NCBI RefSeq assembly: GCF_015101885.1
Contig: NZ_CP062941.1
Span: forward strand, 5,022,001 to 5,086,000
DNA length: 64,000 nt
Reading direction: 5' to 3'
From: Massilia litorea
GTDB taxonomy: Bacteria; Pseudomonadota; Gammaproteobacteria; Burkholderiales; Burkholderiaceae_D
In this document: in pieces, positions 16,079 through 24,981 of the stretch
Layout of the letters: each line of letters opens with the position of its first letter
Position numbering within the stretch: position 1 is the stretch's first letter
The notes under the pieces: model-generated
What the model was told of the DNA's origin: nothing
Database searches by the model: none
The model's input: the letters and a program-made list of their open reading frames with translations, nothing else
Position numbers and translations under genes: made by a program

Positions 16079-17125
16079 GGCGCTGTTCGCGTTAAGTGTG
16101 GAATATGCCGATTGCCGCTCGCAGCAAAGCCTCCGGCGTCTTGACACGGGCGCCGTCGAGCGCCCAGCGCCAGCCGAGATAGTTGCCGAGGTAACGGCTG
16201 GCAACCCCGCGAAACGGCTGCAGCCAGCCGCGCAGGCGGCTGTGATAGGCATTCACATTCTGGACGTGGATCGCGCCGCGCACCCGGATTCCCGCCTGCA
16301 AGTTCACCGCTTCATGGGTGATACCGGCTTCGCGTGCGAAATGCCGGTAGGCCGAATGGGCGTCCGTCACCAGCAACACGTCCGGCTCCAGGCGCACTTT
16401 CAAATGTTCGTGCAATTGCGCCCGCGTAACAGGCCCCTTGCCCGGGACCCAGTCGAGCGTCTGGCCGGTCCGGTCGCGTGCGACCAGGATGCACATCTGT
16501 TCCTTTGAAATACCGCGTTTTGTCGCCTTTCCGCCGCGCTTGCGTGGAGGTCGCTCGAGCGAGCCGGACCCTTTGTGTGATTCGAGCACATACATCTCGT
16601 CGGCCTCGGCGATCCCGGCCAGGCGCTGGGGCCGGCCGTTTTGAGTGAGCGCGAGAAAACGGTGGCGCCAGCGAAAGCTGGTCGCGCGGGCAACGCCGAG
16701 CTGGGCGGCGCTGCGCCGGATGCTGTGCGAGTCGAGCATGCCGCCCAGGTAATCGAGCCAGCGCCCTTTGTGGCGCAGGCGCGCCAGTGGCGTGCCGGTG
16801 AGCGCGTTGCAGGTCCGTCCGCAAGCGCGGCAACGAAAGCGTTGCAGGCCGTTGGCGCGGCCGTGCTTGTGAAACTGCTGCGCGCCGCAACCGGGACAGG
16901 CAAGTTGTGGCGCGCTCGCCTGCTCGATGACGTCCACCGTCCGATCGAGCTTGACCGTCGGCAGCAGCAGGCCAAGCAGCCGTTCGCGCTGGCGCCGGGT
17001 CAGCGCGGCCAGGTTCTTCAGGAAGTGCTCGAACTTGCGTGCATGCATGCGAACCTCCTCACGGGTGAAGTCCGGGTTGGACCTCAGCCGTTCAAGAAAA
17101 TTCCACACTTAACGCGAACAGCGCC
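16079..17125 (-). mobile_element. IS1595-family insertion sequence, copy 2
   Basis: The same 1047-base length, orientation and terminal inverted repeats as copy 1, starting eight bases after it. The outer flank at 17126-17133 is again AAAATAAA. Base differences are spread along the element, so it is not a fresh duplication of copy 1. Confidence 0.93.
16092..17048 (-). CDS. IS1595-family transposase, copy 2
   Basis: 318 residues from ATG 17048 (MHARKFEHFLKNL), same domains as copy 1: zinc ribbon, DD plus Asn-type catalytic core. An in-frame ATG at 17108 would add 20 residues read from the terminal repeat, but copy 1 has stop codons in that stretch and the GGAGG site stands before 17048, so the shorter form is preferred. 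The frame is intact. Confidence 0.92.
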   Translation of the reverse strand: MHARKFEHFLKNLAALTRRQRERLLGLLLPTVKLDRTVDVIEQASAPQLACPGCGAQQFHKHGRANGLQRFRCRACGRTCNALTGTPLARLRHKGRWLDYLGGMLDSHSIRRSAAQLGVARATSFRWRHRFLALTQNGRPQRLAGIAEADEMYVLESHKGSGSLERPPRKRGGKATKRGISKEQMCILVARDRTGQTLDWVPGKGPVTRAQLHEHLKVRLEPDVLLVTDAHSAYRHFAREAGITHEAVNLQAGIRVRGAIHVQNVNAYHSRLRGWLQPFRGVASRYLGNYLGWRWALDGARVKTPEALLRAAIGIFHT

Positions 17126-17153
17126 AAAATAAAAGCCGCGACGAATCGCGGCT
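17126..17153 (-). terminator. terminator of the right CsbD gene, U-tract used as IS target
   Basis: Stem AGCCGCGA-CGAA-TCGCGGCT (17134-17153), followed on the minus strand by TTTATTTT. That U-tract is the 8-bp target copied by the IS elements, so the terminator was retained next to the insertion. Confidence 0.8.
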
Positions 17154-17174
17154 TGTTTTCCAAAGACCGGGAAA

Positions 17175-17351
17175 TCAGCGGTTACCCTTGACGATATCCT
17201 TCACGTCGCCCACTTTTTCCTGCACCTTGCCTTCGGCCTGGTTAGACAATCCCTCGGACTGCTGCTGGCGGCTGCCGACAGCTTCACCGACCTTTTCCTG
17301 AATCTTGCCGCCGATGTCCTTGGCCTTGCCTTTGATCTGGTCCTGGTTCAT
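17175..17351 (-). CDS. CsbD family small stress protein (right copy)
   Basis: 58 residues, MNQDQIKGKAKDIGGKIQEKVGEAV...SNQAEGKVQEKVGDV, again the double CsbD helix. The open frame extends to 17426, but ATG 17351 gives the family's N-terminus. It is clearly a paralogue of the gene at 14689-14868 (shared GKxxDIGGKIQE core) and, before the IS insertions, would have been its close upstream neighbour. Confidence 0.88.
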   Translation of the reverse strand: MNQDQIKGKAKDIGGKIQEKVGEAVGSRQQQSEGLSNQAEGKVQEKVGDVKDIVKGNR

Positions 17352-17385
17352 GGTAATCCTCTTCGGTTGAAAGCGAAGCCCCACC

Positions 17386-18042
17386 TTATGCCTGATTGTC
17401 ACGCATCTCTGTTCGCTGGTTAACATTTGGCTTACGCCACAAACTCGCCAGCCAGGACTGCTGTTCGCGCGGCAGGCCCGGCGGACGGTAGTAATGATGC
17501 AGTGGAGTAAATCCCGCCGCCACCAGGAAGCCTTCCCAGGTCGGGTAATCGTAATAGCTGCCGTAGCGCGCCCCGTTCCACCCCTCCTCGTTGTGCCCGC
17601 GCGGGTTCGAGCTGAACAGCACGCCGCCCGGTTTCAGGCCGACGTACAGCGCCGCCAGCACCTCGGGCAATGCCGCGCTCGGCACGTGGAAGAGCGAGGC
17701 GTTGGCGAAGATGCCGTCGAAGAAGGCAGGCGGCAAGTCCAGGTGCAGGAAATCCTGGTGCCAGACCTCGCACCCGCTGTACCCGGCCGCCATGGCGACG
17801 AATTCGGCCGAGCCGTCGAGCCCGATCGCGCGGTGCCCGCGCTCCCTGAAGGTTTTTAAATCGCGCCCCGGGCCGCAGCCCAGGTCGAGCAGCGTATAGG
17901 GCGCCGGCGCCTCGATCGCGTCCAGCAGCGCGCCGATGTTCTGGCTGACGTCGTGGCCGATGGTGCCGGCAAAGAACCCGCGCGCATTGCGTTCGTAATG
18001 CGCGAGGGTGCGTCGGGAGATGTCGTCGAGGCTATCGGTCAT
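17386..18042 (-). CDS. class I SAM-dependent methyltransferase
   Basis: 218 residues. The SAM-binding motif I is TLLDLGCGPGRDL (about residues 50-62), followed by AIGLDGS (motif II) and EVWHQDFLHLDLPPAFFDGIFAN (motif III/IV). This is the methyltransf_11/25 type fold with a small-molecule substrate in most relatives; the substrate is unknown. It starts three bases after the M13 peptidase stop, which suggests co-transcription, although a functional link is not apparent. Confidence 0.85.
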   Translation of the reverse strand: MTDSLDDISRRTLAHYERNARGFFAGTIGHDVSQNIGALLDAIEAPAPYTLLDLGCGPGRDLKTFRERGHRAIGLDGSAEFVAMAAGYSGCEVWHQDFLHLDLPPAFFDGIFANASLFHVPSAALPEVLAALYVGLKPGGVLFSSNPRGHNEEGWNGARYGSYYDYPTWEGFLVAAGFTPLHHYYRPPGLPREQQSWLASLWRKPNVNQRTEMRDNQA

Positions 18043-18045
18043 GGC

Positions 18046-20109
18046 TTACCAGATCTTCACACGCTCCTGCGGCGCCAGGTAGAGCTCCTGCCCCGGTTTG
18101 ACGTCGAAGGCCTTGTACCAGGCGTCCAGGTTGCGCACGATATAGGTACGGTACTGGGCCGGTGCATGGCCGTCGGTCAGCACGCCGCGGCGCAGCGAGG
18201 CTTCGCGCGCCTTGCTGCGCCAGCCCTGGGCAAAGCCGCGGAAGAAGTCCTTGTCCGCCTCAGGACTCTTGCCCGAGGCCGTCGTCTTGAAGGCGTCGTA
18301 GGCCGCCTCCAGCCCGGCCAGGTCGGCCAGGTTTTCGCTCAGCGTCAGCTGGCCGTTGACGGCCAGGTCCGGGAAAGGTTTATAGGCGTTATATTGCGCG
18401 ACCAGTTTGGCGGACGCGGTCTTGAAATGCTCCAGGTCCTCTTTCGTCCACCAGTCGCGCAGGCGGCCCTGGGCGTCGAACTGGGCACCCTGGTCGTCGA
18501 AGCTGTGGCTGATCTCGTGGCCGATGATCGAACCGATCGCGCCGTAGTTGGCGGCGTCGGACGCCTTCGGGTCGAAGAACGGCGGCTGCAGGATGGCGGC
18601 CGGGAAGTTCAATGCATTCTGCAGCGGCAAGTTCACGGCATTCACCAGTTGCGGCGGCATCGCCCATTCGGTGCGGTCCGGCTTGCGCTTGAGTTTCGCC
18701 AGTTCCTGCCGGTAGTGGTATTCCTCGGCGCGGATCGCATTGCCGAAGGCGTCGCCGGCGACGATGCGCAGGCCGTCATACGATTTCCACTTCTCCGGAT
18801 AGCCGATGCCGACATACAGGGACTTCACTTTCGCCTGGGCCTGGGCGCGGGTGGCCGGCGCCATCCAGTCGAGCTTGTCGATGCGGCGGCTGAAGGCGTC
18901 GATGATGTTTCCCACCATTTGCTGCACGCGTGCCTTGTTCTCGGCCGGGAAATAACGGGCGACATACACCTTGCCCACGGCTTCGTCCATCGCGGCATTG
19001 GTGGCGCCTAGCGCGCGTTTCCAGCGTGCCGACTGCTGCGGTGTGCCGGACAAGGTCTTGCCGTTGAATTCGAAACGCTGGTCGGCGAAGGCCTTCGGCA
19101 GCAGGCTGGCGTACTGGTTCAGCTTGTGGAAAGCGAGATAGTCGCGCCAGGTGGCGACGTCGGCATCGGCCAGCAGCTTGGCCGCACCCGTGATCGCCGT
19201 CGGGTGGTAGACCTGGAAGCGGTCCTGGCCGGACATGCCGGCCGCCTTGAAGAAGGCGCTCCAGTCGATGCCCGGGGCCTTGGCCGCGAAGTCCTTCAGG
19301 GTCCAGACATTGTTCGACTTCTGGATGTTCGCCGAATCCTCGCGCGTGGCATGGGTCTGCGCCAGCGCCAGCTCGAGTTCGAACACGCGCGCGGCGCGCT
19401 CGTCGGTCCTGTCCATCCCGGCCAGTTTCAGCATGGCGGCGATGTGCTGCTGGTACTTGGTACGCAGCTCGGCCATGCGCGCATTGTTTTCCAGGTAGTA
19501 GGCACGGTCCGGCAGGCCGAGACCGCCCTGCAGCACATACGGCAGGTTGCGCGAGGAATCGGTCAGGCCCTGCGCGATCCACAGGCCGAACAGGTTTTCG
19601 GTGAAGAAATTGGTGGCGTTCAGCGGGTCGACGTCGGCGCGGATCGAGCCGCCGAGGGCGCGCACCAGGGCCGCCTTGTCCTTGATGCCGGCAATTGCGT
19701 TCAGCATCGGCTTGATCGGCGCCAGGCCGCGCTTCTCGATGCCGGCCTCGTCCATGTAGGCGGCGTAGAAGTCGGCCACCTTGCGCGCTTCGCCGCTTGT
19801 CTTCTTGTCGGCGCCCAATTCCTCGATCAACTTCGCGATGCGGGTATTCGTGTCCTCCGCCAGGGCGCCCATTGCGCTCCAGGACCCGCGGTCGGCCGGG
19901 ATCTCGGTCTTCGCCAGCCAGTCGCCATTGGCCCAGGTAAAGAAATCGTCGCCGGGCAGCACGGTCATGTTCGCGCTCTTGGCGGGCGCGGGTTTTTCGA
20001 TCGGCGCCTTGACTTGCGCTTCCTGGGCGGCGGCAAGGCCGTGCGCGAAGCTGCCGCCACAGAGGGCGAGGACGACGGCGGTCTTGGTGAGGGTCCAACG
20101 AGTCTTCAT
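18046..20109 (-). CDS. M13 family metallopeptidase (neprilysin/PepO-like), exported
   Basis: 687 residues from ATG 20109, chosen over 20148 because AAGGAAA precedes it and the signal peptide (TKTAVVLALCGGSFAHGLAAAQ) then starts at the N-terminus. Zinc site: His531-Glu532-x-x-His535 (GHEISHSFDD) and Glu592 in ENLADLAGL, with Asp596 as in M13 enzymes. The N-terminal helical M13_N domain is complete. The family cleaves peptides of limited size in the periplasm. It follows an M1 aminopeptidase gene by 38 bases, a plausible peptide-degrading operon. Confidence 0.92.
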   Translation of the reverse strand: MKTRWTLTKTAVVLALCGGSFAHGLAAAQEAQVKAPIEKPAPAKSANMTVLPGDDFFTWANGDWLAKTEIPADRGSWSAMGALAEDTNTRIAKLIEELGADKKTSGEARKVADFYAAYMDEAGIEKRGLAPIKPMLNAIAGIKDKAALVRALGGSIRADVDPLNATNFFTENLFGLWIAQGLTDSSRNLPYVLQGGLGLPDRAYYLENNARMAELRTKYQQHIAAMLKLAGMDRTDERAARVFELELALAQTHATREDSANIQKSNNVWTLKDFAAKAPGIDWSAFFKAAGMSGQDRFQVYHPTAITGAAKLLADADVATWRDYLAFHKLNQYASLLPKAFADQRFEFNGKTLSGTPQQSARWKRALGATNAAMDEAVGKVYVARYFPAENKARVQQMVGNIIDAFSRRIDKLDWMAPATRAQAQAKVKSLYVGIGYPEKWKSYDGLRIVAGDAFGNAIRAEEYHYRQELAKLKRKPDRTEWAMPPQLVNAVNLPLQNALNFPAAILQPPFFDPKASDAANYGAIGSIIGHEISHSFDDQGAQFDAQGRLRDWWTKEDLEHFKTASAKLVAQYNAYKPFPDLAVNGQLTLSENLADLAGLEAAYDAFKTTASGKSPEADKDFFRGFAQGWRSKAREASLRRGVLTDGHAPAQYRTYIVRNLDAWYKAFDVKPGQELYLAPQERVKIW

Positions 20110-20147
20110 GCTTTTCCTTTGCTTATCAACGATATCTGCAACAATCA

Positions 20148-22772
20148 TTATTGGGCTGCCTGGAGCGCAACCCCCACTTGCGGCAGCAGGCGCGCCTTTT
20201 GCGCGGCGCGCACGCGGATGCCATTGCCCACCCGACGGGCTTCGACCAGCGCGTCGGGGCCGAAGTTCTGGCCGATATACTGCTCCATCATATCCGCATG
20301 ACGCGGGTCGGACGATCCGGCAACCACCGAAGCGAGCGCGCGGTTGCGGCCGACGGCGTCGGCACTCTTGAGCAAGGCGTCGCGGTGGGCCAGGGCGAAC
20401 TCCCAGGCCTGGTCCGGATGCTCGCGTCCGACGCCGGCCACGATGAGGGTGGACAGGTTGGCCGGCACCTGCGGCGACACCGCCATGTTCAGCGCGTTCG
20501 CGGCCAGGGCCGGATCCTGCACCAGGGTCAGCGCACGGCCGAAGCGGTTGCGTTCCTCGTCGGTACCGGCGGTGGCCGCAAGCCTGGCCAGCGCAGCATA
20601 GGTGGCGGGATCGGCGTAGCGGCCCACGGTGACGACGACGAAATCGAGCATGTCGGGGCTGATCGAAGCCGGGTCCGCCTGGAACCGGGCGAAGCGCTGG
20701 CGCGCCTCCCGGATCGCGCGCTCGTCGCCGGCGCGCGCCAGGGTCGTTGCCAGCAGCGCGCGCAATTGCCGGTCTTCACTCGATTCGCCAGGCTTCGGTT
20801 CCCAGCCCAGTTTGTCGAACTTCGGCTGCACCAGGCTGCGAATGAAGCCGCGAATCAGCGCCTGCTCGGGCGCACCGCGGGCGAGCCTGTCCAGCGAGCC
20901 AAGGTTCGACAGGATCGATTCCCAGACGGCCAGGCGCGGCTCGTCGCGGTATTGCGCCGCCAGGCGCGTATAGTTGTCGAGCGGCATGCGTCCGGCCGAC
21001 ACCAGACTCCAGGTATCGAGCAGCAGCTTCAAACGCGTCGGATCGGGCAGGCGCGCGGCATTGTTCGCCAATGCATCGAAGCTGGCGCGGTCGTACTGGA
21101 TGCGGAAGAAGCCGACGCTGTAGGGATCGACCACCAGCGTGCCCTCGCAGCCGCCCTGCGTGAAGGTGGTGCTGCGGTTCGCCAGCAGCGTGTACCAGGC
21201 CTTGCCGTTGACGGTGCCGACTTGCAGCGGCACGCTCCACAGCCGCCCTTCCGGCGCCGGCTCATCCAGGCGGAACTGTTCCTGCGACAAGGTCACCTGG
21301 CGCTTGCCGTCGACGCAGGCCTGGCTCACCGAAACCAGCGGGTAGCCCGGCTGAGCGGTCCAGTCGGCCGCGAGCTTGCTCACCGGCTTGCCGGAGGCCT
21401 TTTCGATCGCCGTCCACAGGTCGGCGCTCGTGGTATTCGAATAGGCGTGCCTGGCCATGTAAGCGCGGATGCCCTTGCGGAACTGGTCTTCGCCGACATA
21501 GGCTTCCAGCATGCGCAGGAAGCCCTGGCCTTTGACATAGGTAATGGAATCGAAGGCGCTCGCGGCCTGCTCTTCGTTGTCGATGCGTGTCTGGATCGGG
21601 TGCGTGGTCTTGCGCGCATCCAGGTTGAGCACGCCCTCGCGCTCGGCGATGCCGTCGAGGTAAGGACGCCATTCCGGGTGGAAGTGTTCGGTGGCCTTGG
21701 CAGCCATCCAGGAGGCAAAGCCTTCGTTCAGCCACAGGTTGTCCCACCAGGCCATGGTGACGAGGTTGCCGAACCACTGGTGCGCCACTTCGTGGGCGTT
21801 CACCCCGAAAGTCAGCTTCTTCGTGTCTTCCGTGCTCTTTTTCGGATCGTAGAGGAGCGTGGCTTCGTTGTAGACGATGCCGCCCCAGTTTTCCATTGCA
21901 CCATTGAAGCCGCCTGGAATCGCGATCTGGTCGAGCTTGGCGAGCGGATACGGCACGCCGAAGTAATTGTTGTAGTAGCGCAGCAGATCCTGCGTGGCCT
22001 GCAGGGGGAAAGCTGTCGAGCCGAGCTTGCCGGCGGTGGTCACCACGCCGATCTCGACGCCGTCCTGGCGCGCCGCCACGCGTTCCATTTCGCCCGCCAC
22101 CAGCACCACCAGGTAGCTCGGCATTTTCGGCGTCGGCGCAAACGCGATGCGCTGCAGGCCGTTGCCCAACTTTTCCTGCTTCTCGACCGGGGTATTCGAA
22201 TACGCCTTGAAGCTGGCCGGGACGTCGACCGTCAGCTTGAAGCGCGCGCGGAAAGCGGGTTCGTCCCAGGTCGGCAGCATGCGCCGGGCGTCGGACGGTT
22301 CCATCGTGGTGGCGATCAGTTTCTTCTCGAGCCCGCCGGCCTTGTAGCCGACCTGGAACAGGCCGCGTCCTTCGCGATTGATCTGCCCGGAAAAGCGCAG
22401 GCCGAGCAGGTAGCGTCCCGGTGCCAGCGGCGCGTCGAGTTCGAAGGCCAGGGTTTCCTGTTTCTCGTCGAGGATGGGCGCAAGGATGCGTTCGGGCAGG
22501 CCGCGGCCAGTCAGCGTGGCGCCCTCGATTTGCAAATTCGCGGCATTCAGGACGATGCGTTTCGTCGGTCGCAGGACCTCGATCTCGACGCGCTGCTCGC
22601 CCTTGAAGGTGTCGGCTGCGATGTCGGGCACCAGATGGGCGTCGTACAGCAGCGGGATCACGTCCTTCGGCAGCTTGCCGGGGGTGTCCGCGAACGCAAA
22701 CGGGGCTTCGGCGCGGGCCGCGGTGACGGCCAGCGCCAGCGCAACGGCGCCAAATGCTCGGTGATGTCTCAT
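20148..22772 (-). CDS. M1 family aminopeptidase, exported
   Basis: 874 residues. Signal peptide MRHHRAFGAVALALAVTAARA. The M1 exopeptidase motif GAMENWG and zinc motif His327-Glu328-x-x-His331 with Glu350 (HEVAHQWFGN...LNEGFA) are intact, followed by the M1 C-terminal ERAP1-like helical domain. It removes N-terminal amino acids from peptides. I take the second of two adjacent ATGs (22772), as GAGG is better spaced for it. It lies upstream of the M13 gene on the same strand and is divergent from the FliT-like gene. Confidence 0.92.
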   Translation of the reverse strand: MRHHRAFGAVALALAVTAARAEAPFAFADTPGKLPKDVIPLLYDAHLVPDIAADTFKGEQRVEIEVLRPTKRIVLNAANLQIEGATLTGRGLPERILAPILDEKQETLAFELDAPLAPGRYLLGLRFSGQINREGRGLFQVGYKAGGLEKKLIATTMEPSDARRMLPTWDEPAFRARFKLTVDVPASFKAYSNTPVEKQEKLGNGLQRIAFAPTPKMPSYLVVLVAGEMERVAARQDGVEIGVVTTAGKLGSTAFPLQATQDLLRYYNNYFGVPYPLAKLDQIAIPGGFNGAMENWGGIVYNEATLLYDPKKSTEDTKKLTFGVNAHEVAHQWFGNLVTMAWWDNLWLNEGFASWMAAKATEHFHPEWRPYLDGIAEREGVLNLDARKTTHPIQTRIDNEEQAASAFDSITYVKGQGFLRMLEAYVGEDQFRKGIRAYMARHAYSNTTSADLWTAIEKASGKPVSKLAADWTAQPGYPLVSVSQACVDGKRQVTLSQEQFRLDEPAPEGRLWSVPLQVGTVNGKAWYTLLANRSTTFTQGGCEGTLVVDPYSVGFFRIQYDRASFDALANNAARLPDPTRLKLLLDTWSLVSAGRMPLDNYTRLAAQYRDEPRLAVWESILSNLGSLDRLARGAPEQALIRGFIRSLVQPKFDKLGWEPKPGESSEDRQLRALLATTLARAGDERAIREARQRFARFQADPASISPDMLDFVVVTVGRYADPATYAALARLAATAGTDEERNRFGRALTLVQDPALAANALNMAVSPQVPANLSTLIVAGVGREHPDQAWEFALAHRDALLKSADAVGRNRALASVVAGSSDPRHADMMEQYIGQNFGPDALVEARRVGNGIRVRAAQKARLLPQVGVALQAAQ

Positions 22773-22972
22773 CATTTCCTCTCTTGCTCTCTTATTATGT
22801 TGGTGGCGCGCCTGGCGCAGCAACCCAGCACGCACTCTAAGGGAAGCGGAAAAACGGAGACTGCGGAATGCGACAGACGGCGAAAACAGGCGCTGGAATG
22901 CAAAAACCCGGCAATACGGCGCGCCCTTGTCGAAGCGGTGAAAAAAAATTCAATTCTTTTTGCAAACAGCCC

Positions 22973-22999
22973 TAAAGTTCCGGCCTGCTCTGCCGTAAA
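22973..22999 (+). promoter_or_regulatory. probable sigma-28 (FliA) flagellar promoter
   Basis: TAAAGTTC, an 11-base spacer, then GCCGTAAA. The first half is a perfect flagellar class-3 -35 and the second matches GCCGATAA at six of eight positions; the spacing is exact. It stands about 48 bases before the FliT-like gene, which supports that gene's assignment. Confidence 0.75.
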
Positions 23000-23047
23000 A
23001 GGAGGACAACCGGTAATCCGGCCGAAAAAAATTGTCGCGGTGTCCAC

Positions 23048-23329
23048 ATGACCTCCAACGAAGTCCTCGCTATGTACGAAAATATTGCTGGCCTGACGGG
23101 CAAGATGGCCGCGGCGGCGCAATCGGGTGACTGGACGGGTTTCGACAGCCTGCAGGTGCAATGCGCCGTACAGGCGAGCGCGACGGCAAGCGGTGTGCCG
23201 GCCCTGGATGGCGCCAAGCGCCTGCGCAAGATCGACCTGCTGAAGCAGATCATGGCCAACGACCGCGCCGTGCGCGACGTGACCGAACCCTGGATGGGCC
23301 AGCTGGACCGCGCGATGCGCGCGCACTGA
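23048..23329 (+). CDS. fliT: FliT-like flagellar chaperone
   Basis: 93 residues. The pattern YENIAGLTGKMAAAAQSGDWTGFDSL at the N-terminus and the helical remainder LRKIDLLKQIMANDRAVRDVTEPWMGQLDRAM match FliT, the small export chaperone of the filament cap FliD and, in enterobacteria, an antagonist of FlhDC. No other flagellar structural gene lies in the window, so this is an orphan location. The sigma-28-type promoter upstream strongly supports flagellar function. Sequence similarity alone is modest, because FliT diverges fast. Confidence 0.7.
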   Translation: MTSNEVLAMYENIAGLTGKMAAAAQSGDWTGFDSLQVQCAVQASATASGVPALDGAKRLRKIDLLKQIMANDRAVRDVTEPWMGQLDRAMRAH

Positions 23330-23348
23330 GCCGCCCTCCCCCGTCTTC

Positions 23349-23374
23349 AAAAAAGCGCCTGCGGGCGCTTTTTT
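23349..23374. terminator. terminator after the FliT-like gene
   Basis: AAAAAAGCGCC-TGCG-GGCGCTTTTTT, symmetrical A/T tails. Confidence 0.88.
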
Positions 23375-23403
23375 CATGCCCGGCATAACAACACGCACAA
23401 ACA

Positions 23404-23427
23404 AAAAGGCGCCCGAAGGCGCCTTTT
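23404..23427. terminator. second terminator hairpin
   Basis: AAAAGGCGCC-CGAA-GGCGCCTTTT, 30 bases after the first. It probably serves transcripts from the minus strand (FimV-like gene or the small frame at 23429-23635). Confidence 0.75.
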
Positions 23428-23687
23428 GCTACGGACGGGGTCCGTATGAATTCGGAGAGCAACACCAGGAAACCCGGTGCTGCCTCTTTTGCCGGTTGCA
23501 TCCGGCGTCCGCTGCCGCTGTTGGCAGGCTGACCGCTTCCGAAACAGGCGCCTTGCGGCGTACTTCCGTGTCTCGCGCCACGCTATCGGTGGTGGCTGCG
23601 CGGACTCCGTTTCGTTTTGTGGTTTTGATAACCAACGAGCCCAGTATAGCGCAAATATGCCGCTTGTGTAGACCAATTGTGCGCGGC
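23428..23687. other. gap between terminators and the FimV-like gene, with an uncertain small frame
   Basis: A 68-codon minus-strand frame (23429-23635, MVIKTTKRNGVRAATTDSVARD...) ends directly at the terminator hairpin, which makes it a possible small basic protein or a structured RNA. No family is recognised and no ribosome-binding site is clear, so it is not called as a gene. Confidence 0.35.
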
Positions 23688-24896
23688 TTATTCTGGCCGG
23701 GAAACTACCTCGGTCAGGACGGGTTCGTCGCCCGCTGCGGCGGCATCGGGGGCCGCGTCCTTCCCGCGATTCGGCATCAGGCGCGCCTTCACGGCCGCCA
23801 CGAAATGCGGCTTCGGTTCGCCCGCAACTGCGCTCTCCTTGCCCGCTTTCGGCAACCTGGCCGGCTTGTGCGCGGCCGGGATCTTGCCGAAGCCGGCACG
23901 CTTGCGGCGCGCCAGCAGGGCCAGCACCAGCCCGGCAAGCGCGGCAATGCCCGCGACCGCGCCGCCGATCAGCAGCCACGGGGTCTCGGGCTCCGGCGGT
24001 TCGACCTTCTTCGGCTTGCGCTGGATGCGGGGCGCGCCCTTCGGTGCGTCCTTCTCGGCCTCCTTCGCCGCCGGGGCGGGAACAGGCTGGTGGACCGCGG
24101 CAGGCGTCCCGGCGCTGTGCGCCTTGGCGGGCGCGCCCTGCAGTGTTTTGACTTTGTCCTCGAGCCTGGCCAGGTCATGGCGCAGCGCGGCGTTTTTTTC
24201 GCCAAGCGCCACGCAGGCATCCAGGTGTTCGGTCGACGGCTGCGGCGCGCAGCTCGGCGCCTGCGCAGCCGCCTCAGGAACCGGCTTCGGCGCAGCGACC
24301 GGTTTTTTGGTGGGCGCCACCTTTGCCACCAGCTTCGCAGCTGCCTTGCGCCGGACCGGCGCCGCTTCCACGTATTCCTCGCCCGTCTGCAGGGCCGCGG
24401 CCGGACGCGCAACGGCAGCCGGCGTGCGTGCCGGAACAGGAAGTGGCGCCGGCTCGGCCTGCGCTTTCGGTGCCTCAGGCACGGGCGGCGGCGCCGGACT
24501 CGGGTCCGGCGTCAGCCACAGGGTCACCAGGCGCACGTTGCGCTGGCCGCCATCGAGCAGTTCCAGGTAGATGTGCAGGTGGCGGCTCTCTACCGGCTTG
24601 AGCGAGGTCAGATGCAGGAACTGGCGGCCGTCGCGGCGCATCACAGTCATGTTGAGGCTGGAGAGCACAGCCGGCATGGCGATGTTCGCGCCCCGGTAGA
24701 CGTCCGGGTTGGCCACTCGTACCGCTACCTGCCTGCCCGGGTCGTCGAGCAGGGTCAGCTCGACGTCGGCGACGAGCGCCTGCCCGAGATGCGAACGCAC
24801 CTGGGCCTCGCCCAGTTCGGCCGCATGGCCGGCGCCCGCCGTCACAGCGGCGGCAAGCAGGAATGTCGACAGGATGGTGTGTGTGCGCAGCGCCAT
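23688..24896 (-). CDS. FimV N-terminal domain membrane protein
   Basis: 402 residues from ATG 24896. Signal peptide ([21 protein letters not shown]), then a FimV-type N-terminal domain ([23 protein letters not shown]...VRLVTLWL, about residues 25-135), a long Pro/Ala/Lys-rich linker with a short coiled coil ([26 protein letters not shown]), one membrane helix ([24 protein letters not shown]) and a basic cytoplasmic tail. FimV organises type IV pili and cell poles in Pseudomonas. This copy is about half the usual length and lacks a clear LysM or TPR part, so it is FimV-like only. It is divergent from fumC. Confidence 0.8.
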   Translation of the reverse strand: MALRTHTILSTFLLAAAVTAGAGHAAELGEAQVRSHLGQALVADVELTLLDDPGRQVAVRVANPDVYRGANIAMPAVLSSLNMTVMRRDGRQFLHLTSLKPVESRHLHIYLELLDGGQRNVRLVTLWLTPDPSPAPPPVPEAPKAQAEPAPLPVPARTPAAVARPAAALQTGEEYVEAAPVRRKAAAKLVAKVAPTKKPVAAPKPVPEAAAQAPSCAPQPSTEHLDACVALGEKNAALRHDLARLEDKVKTLQGAPAKAHSAGTPAAVHQPVPAPAAKEAEKDAPKGAPRIQRKPKKVEPPEPETPWLLIGGAVAGIAALAGLVLALLARRKRAGFGKIPAAHKPARLPKAGKESAVAGEPKPHFVAAVKARLMPNRGKDAAPDAAAAGDEPVLTEVVSRPE

Positions 24897-24981
24897 GGCA
24901 GGAAGAATTTGTAGCCTAAGCGTAATTAACGGGTGTTCGGATACACTCTTTAGCTCCAGCCCGCAAATAACAGGAAACCCT

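Larger units (their letters stand above)
15016..17133. repeat. three copies of the 8-bp target duplication AAAATAAA around the IS pair
   Basis: AAAATAAA occurs at 15016-15023, 16071-16078 and 17126-17133, that is, before the first IS, between the two, and after the second. Eight-base target duplications are normal for the IS1595 family. The pattern is what a second insertion into the duplicated target of the first would leave. Confidence 0.9.

Noticed and set aside
20151-23051. 966-codon plus-strand frame opposite the M1 peptidase
   Set aside because: A shadow of the M1 gene; His/Arg/Gln/Val-rich low-complexity composition and no recognisable domain, while the minus strand has all M1 motifs.
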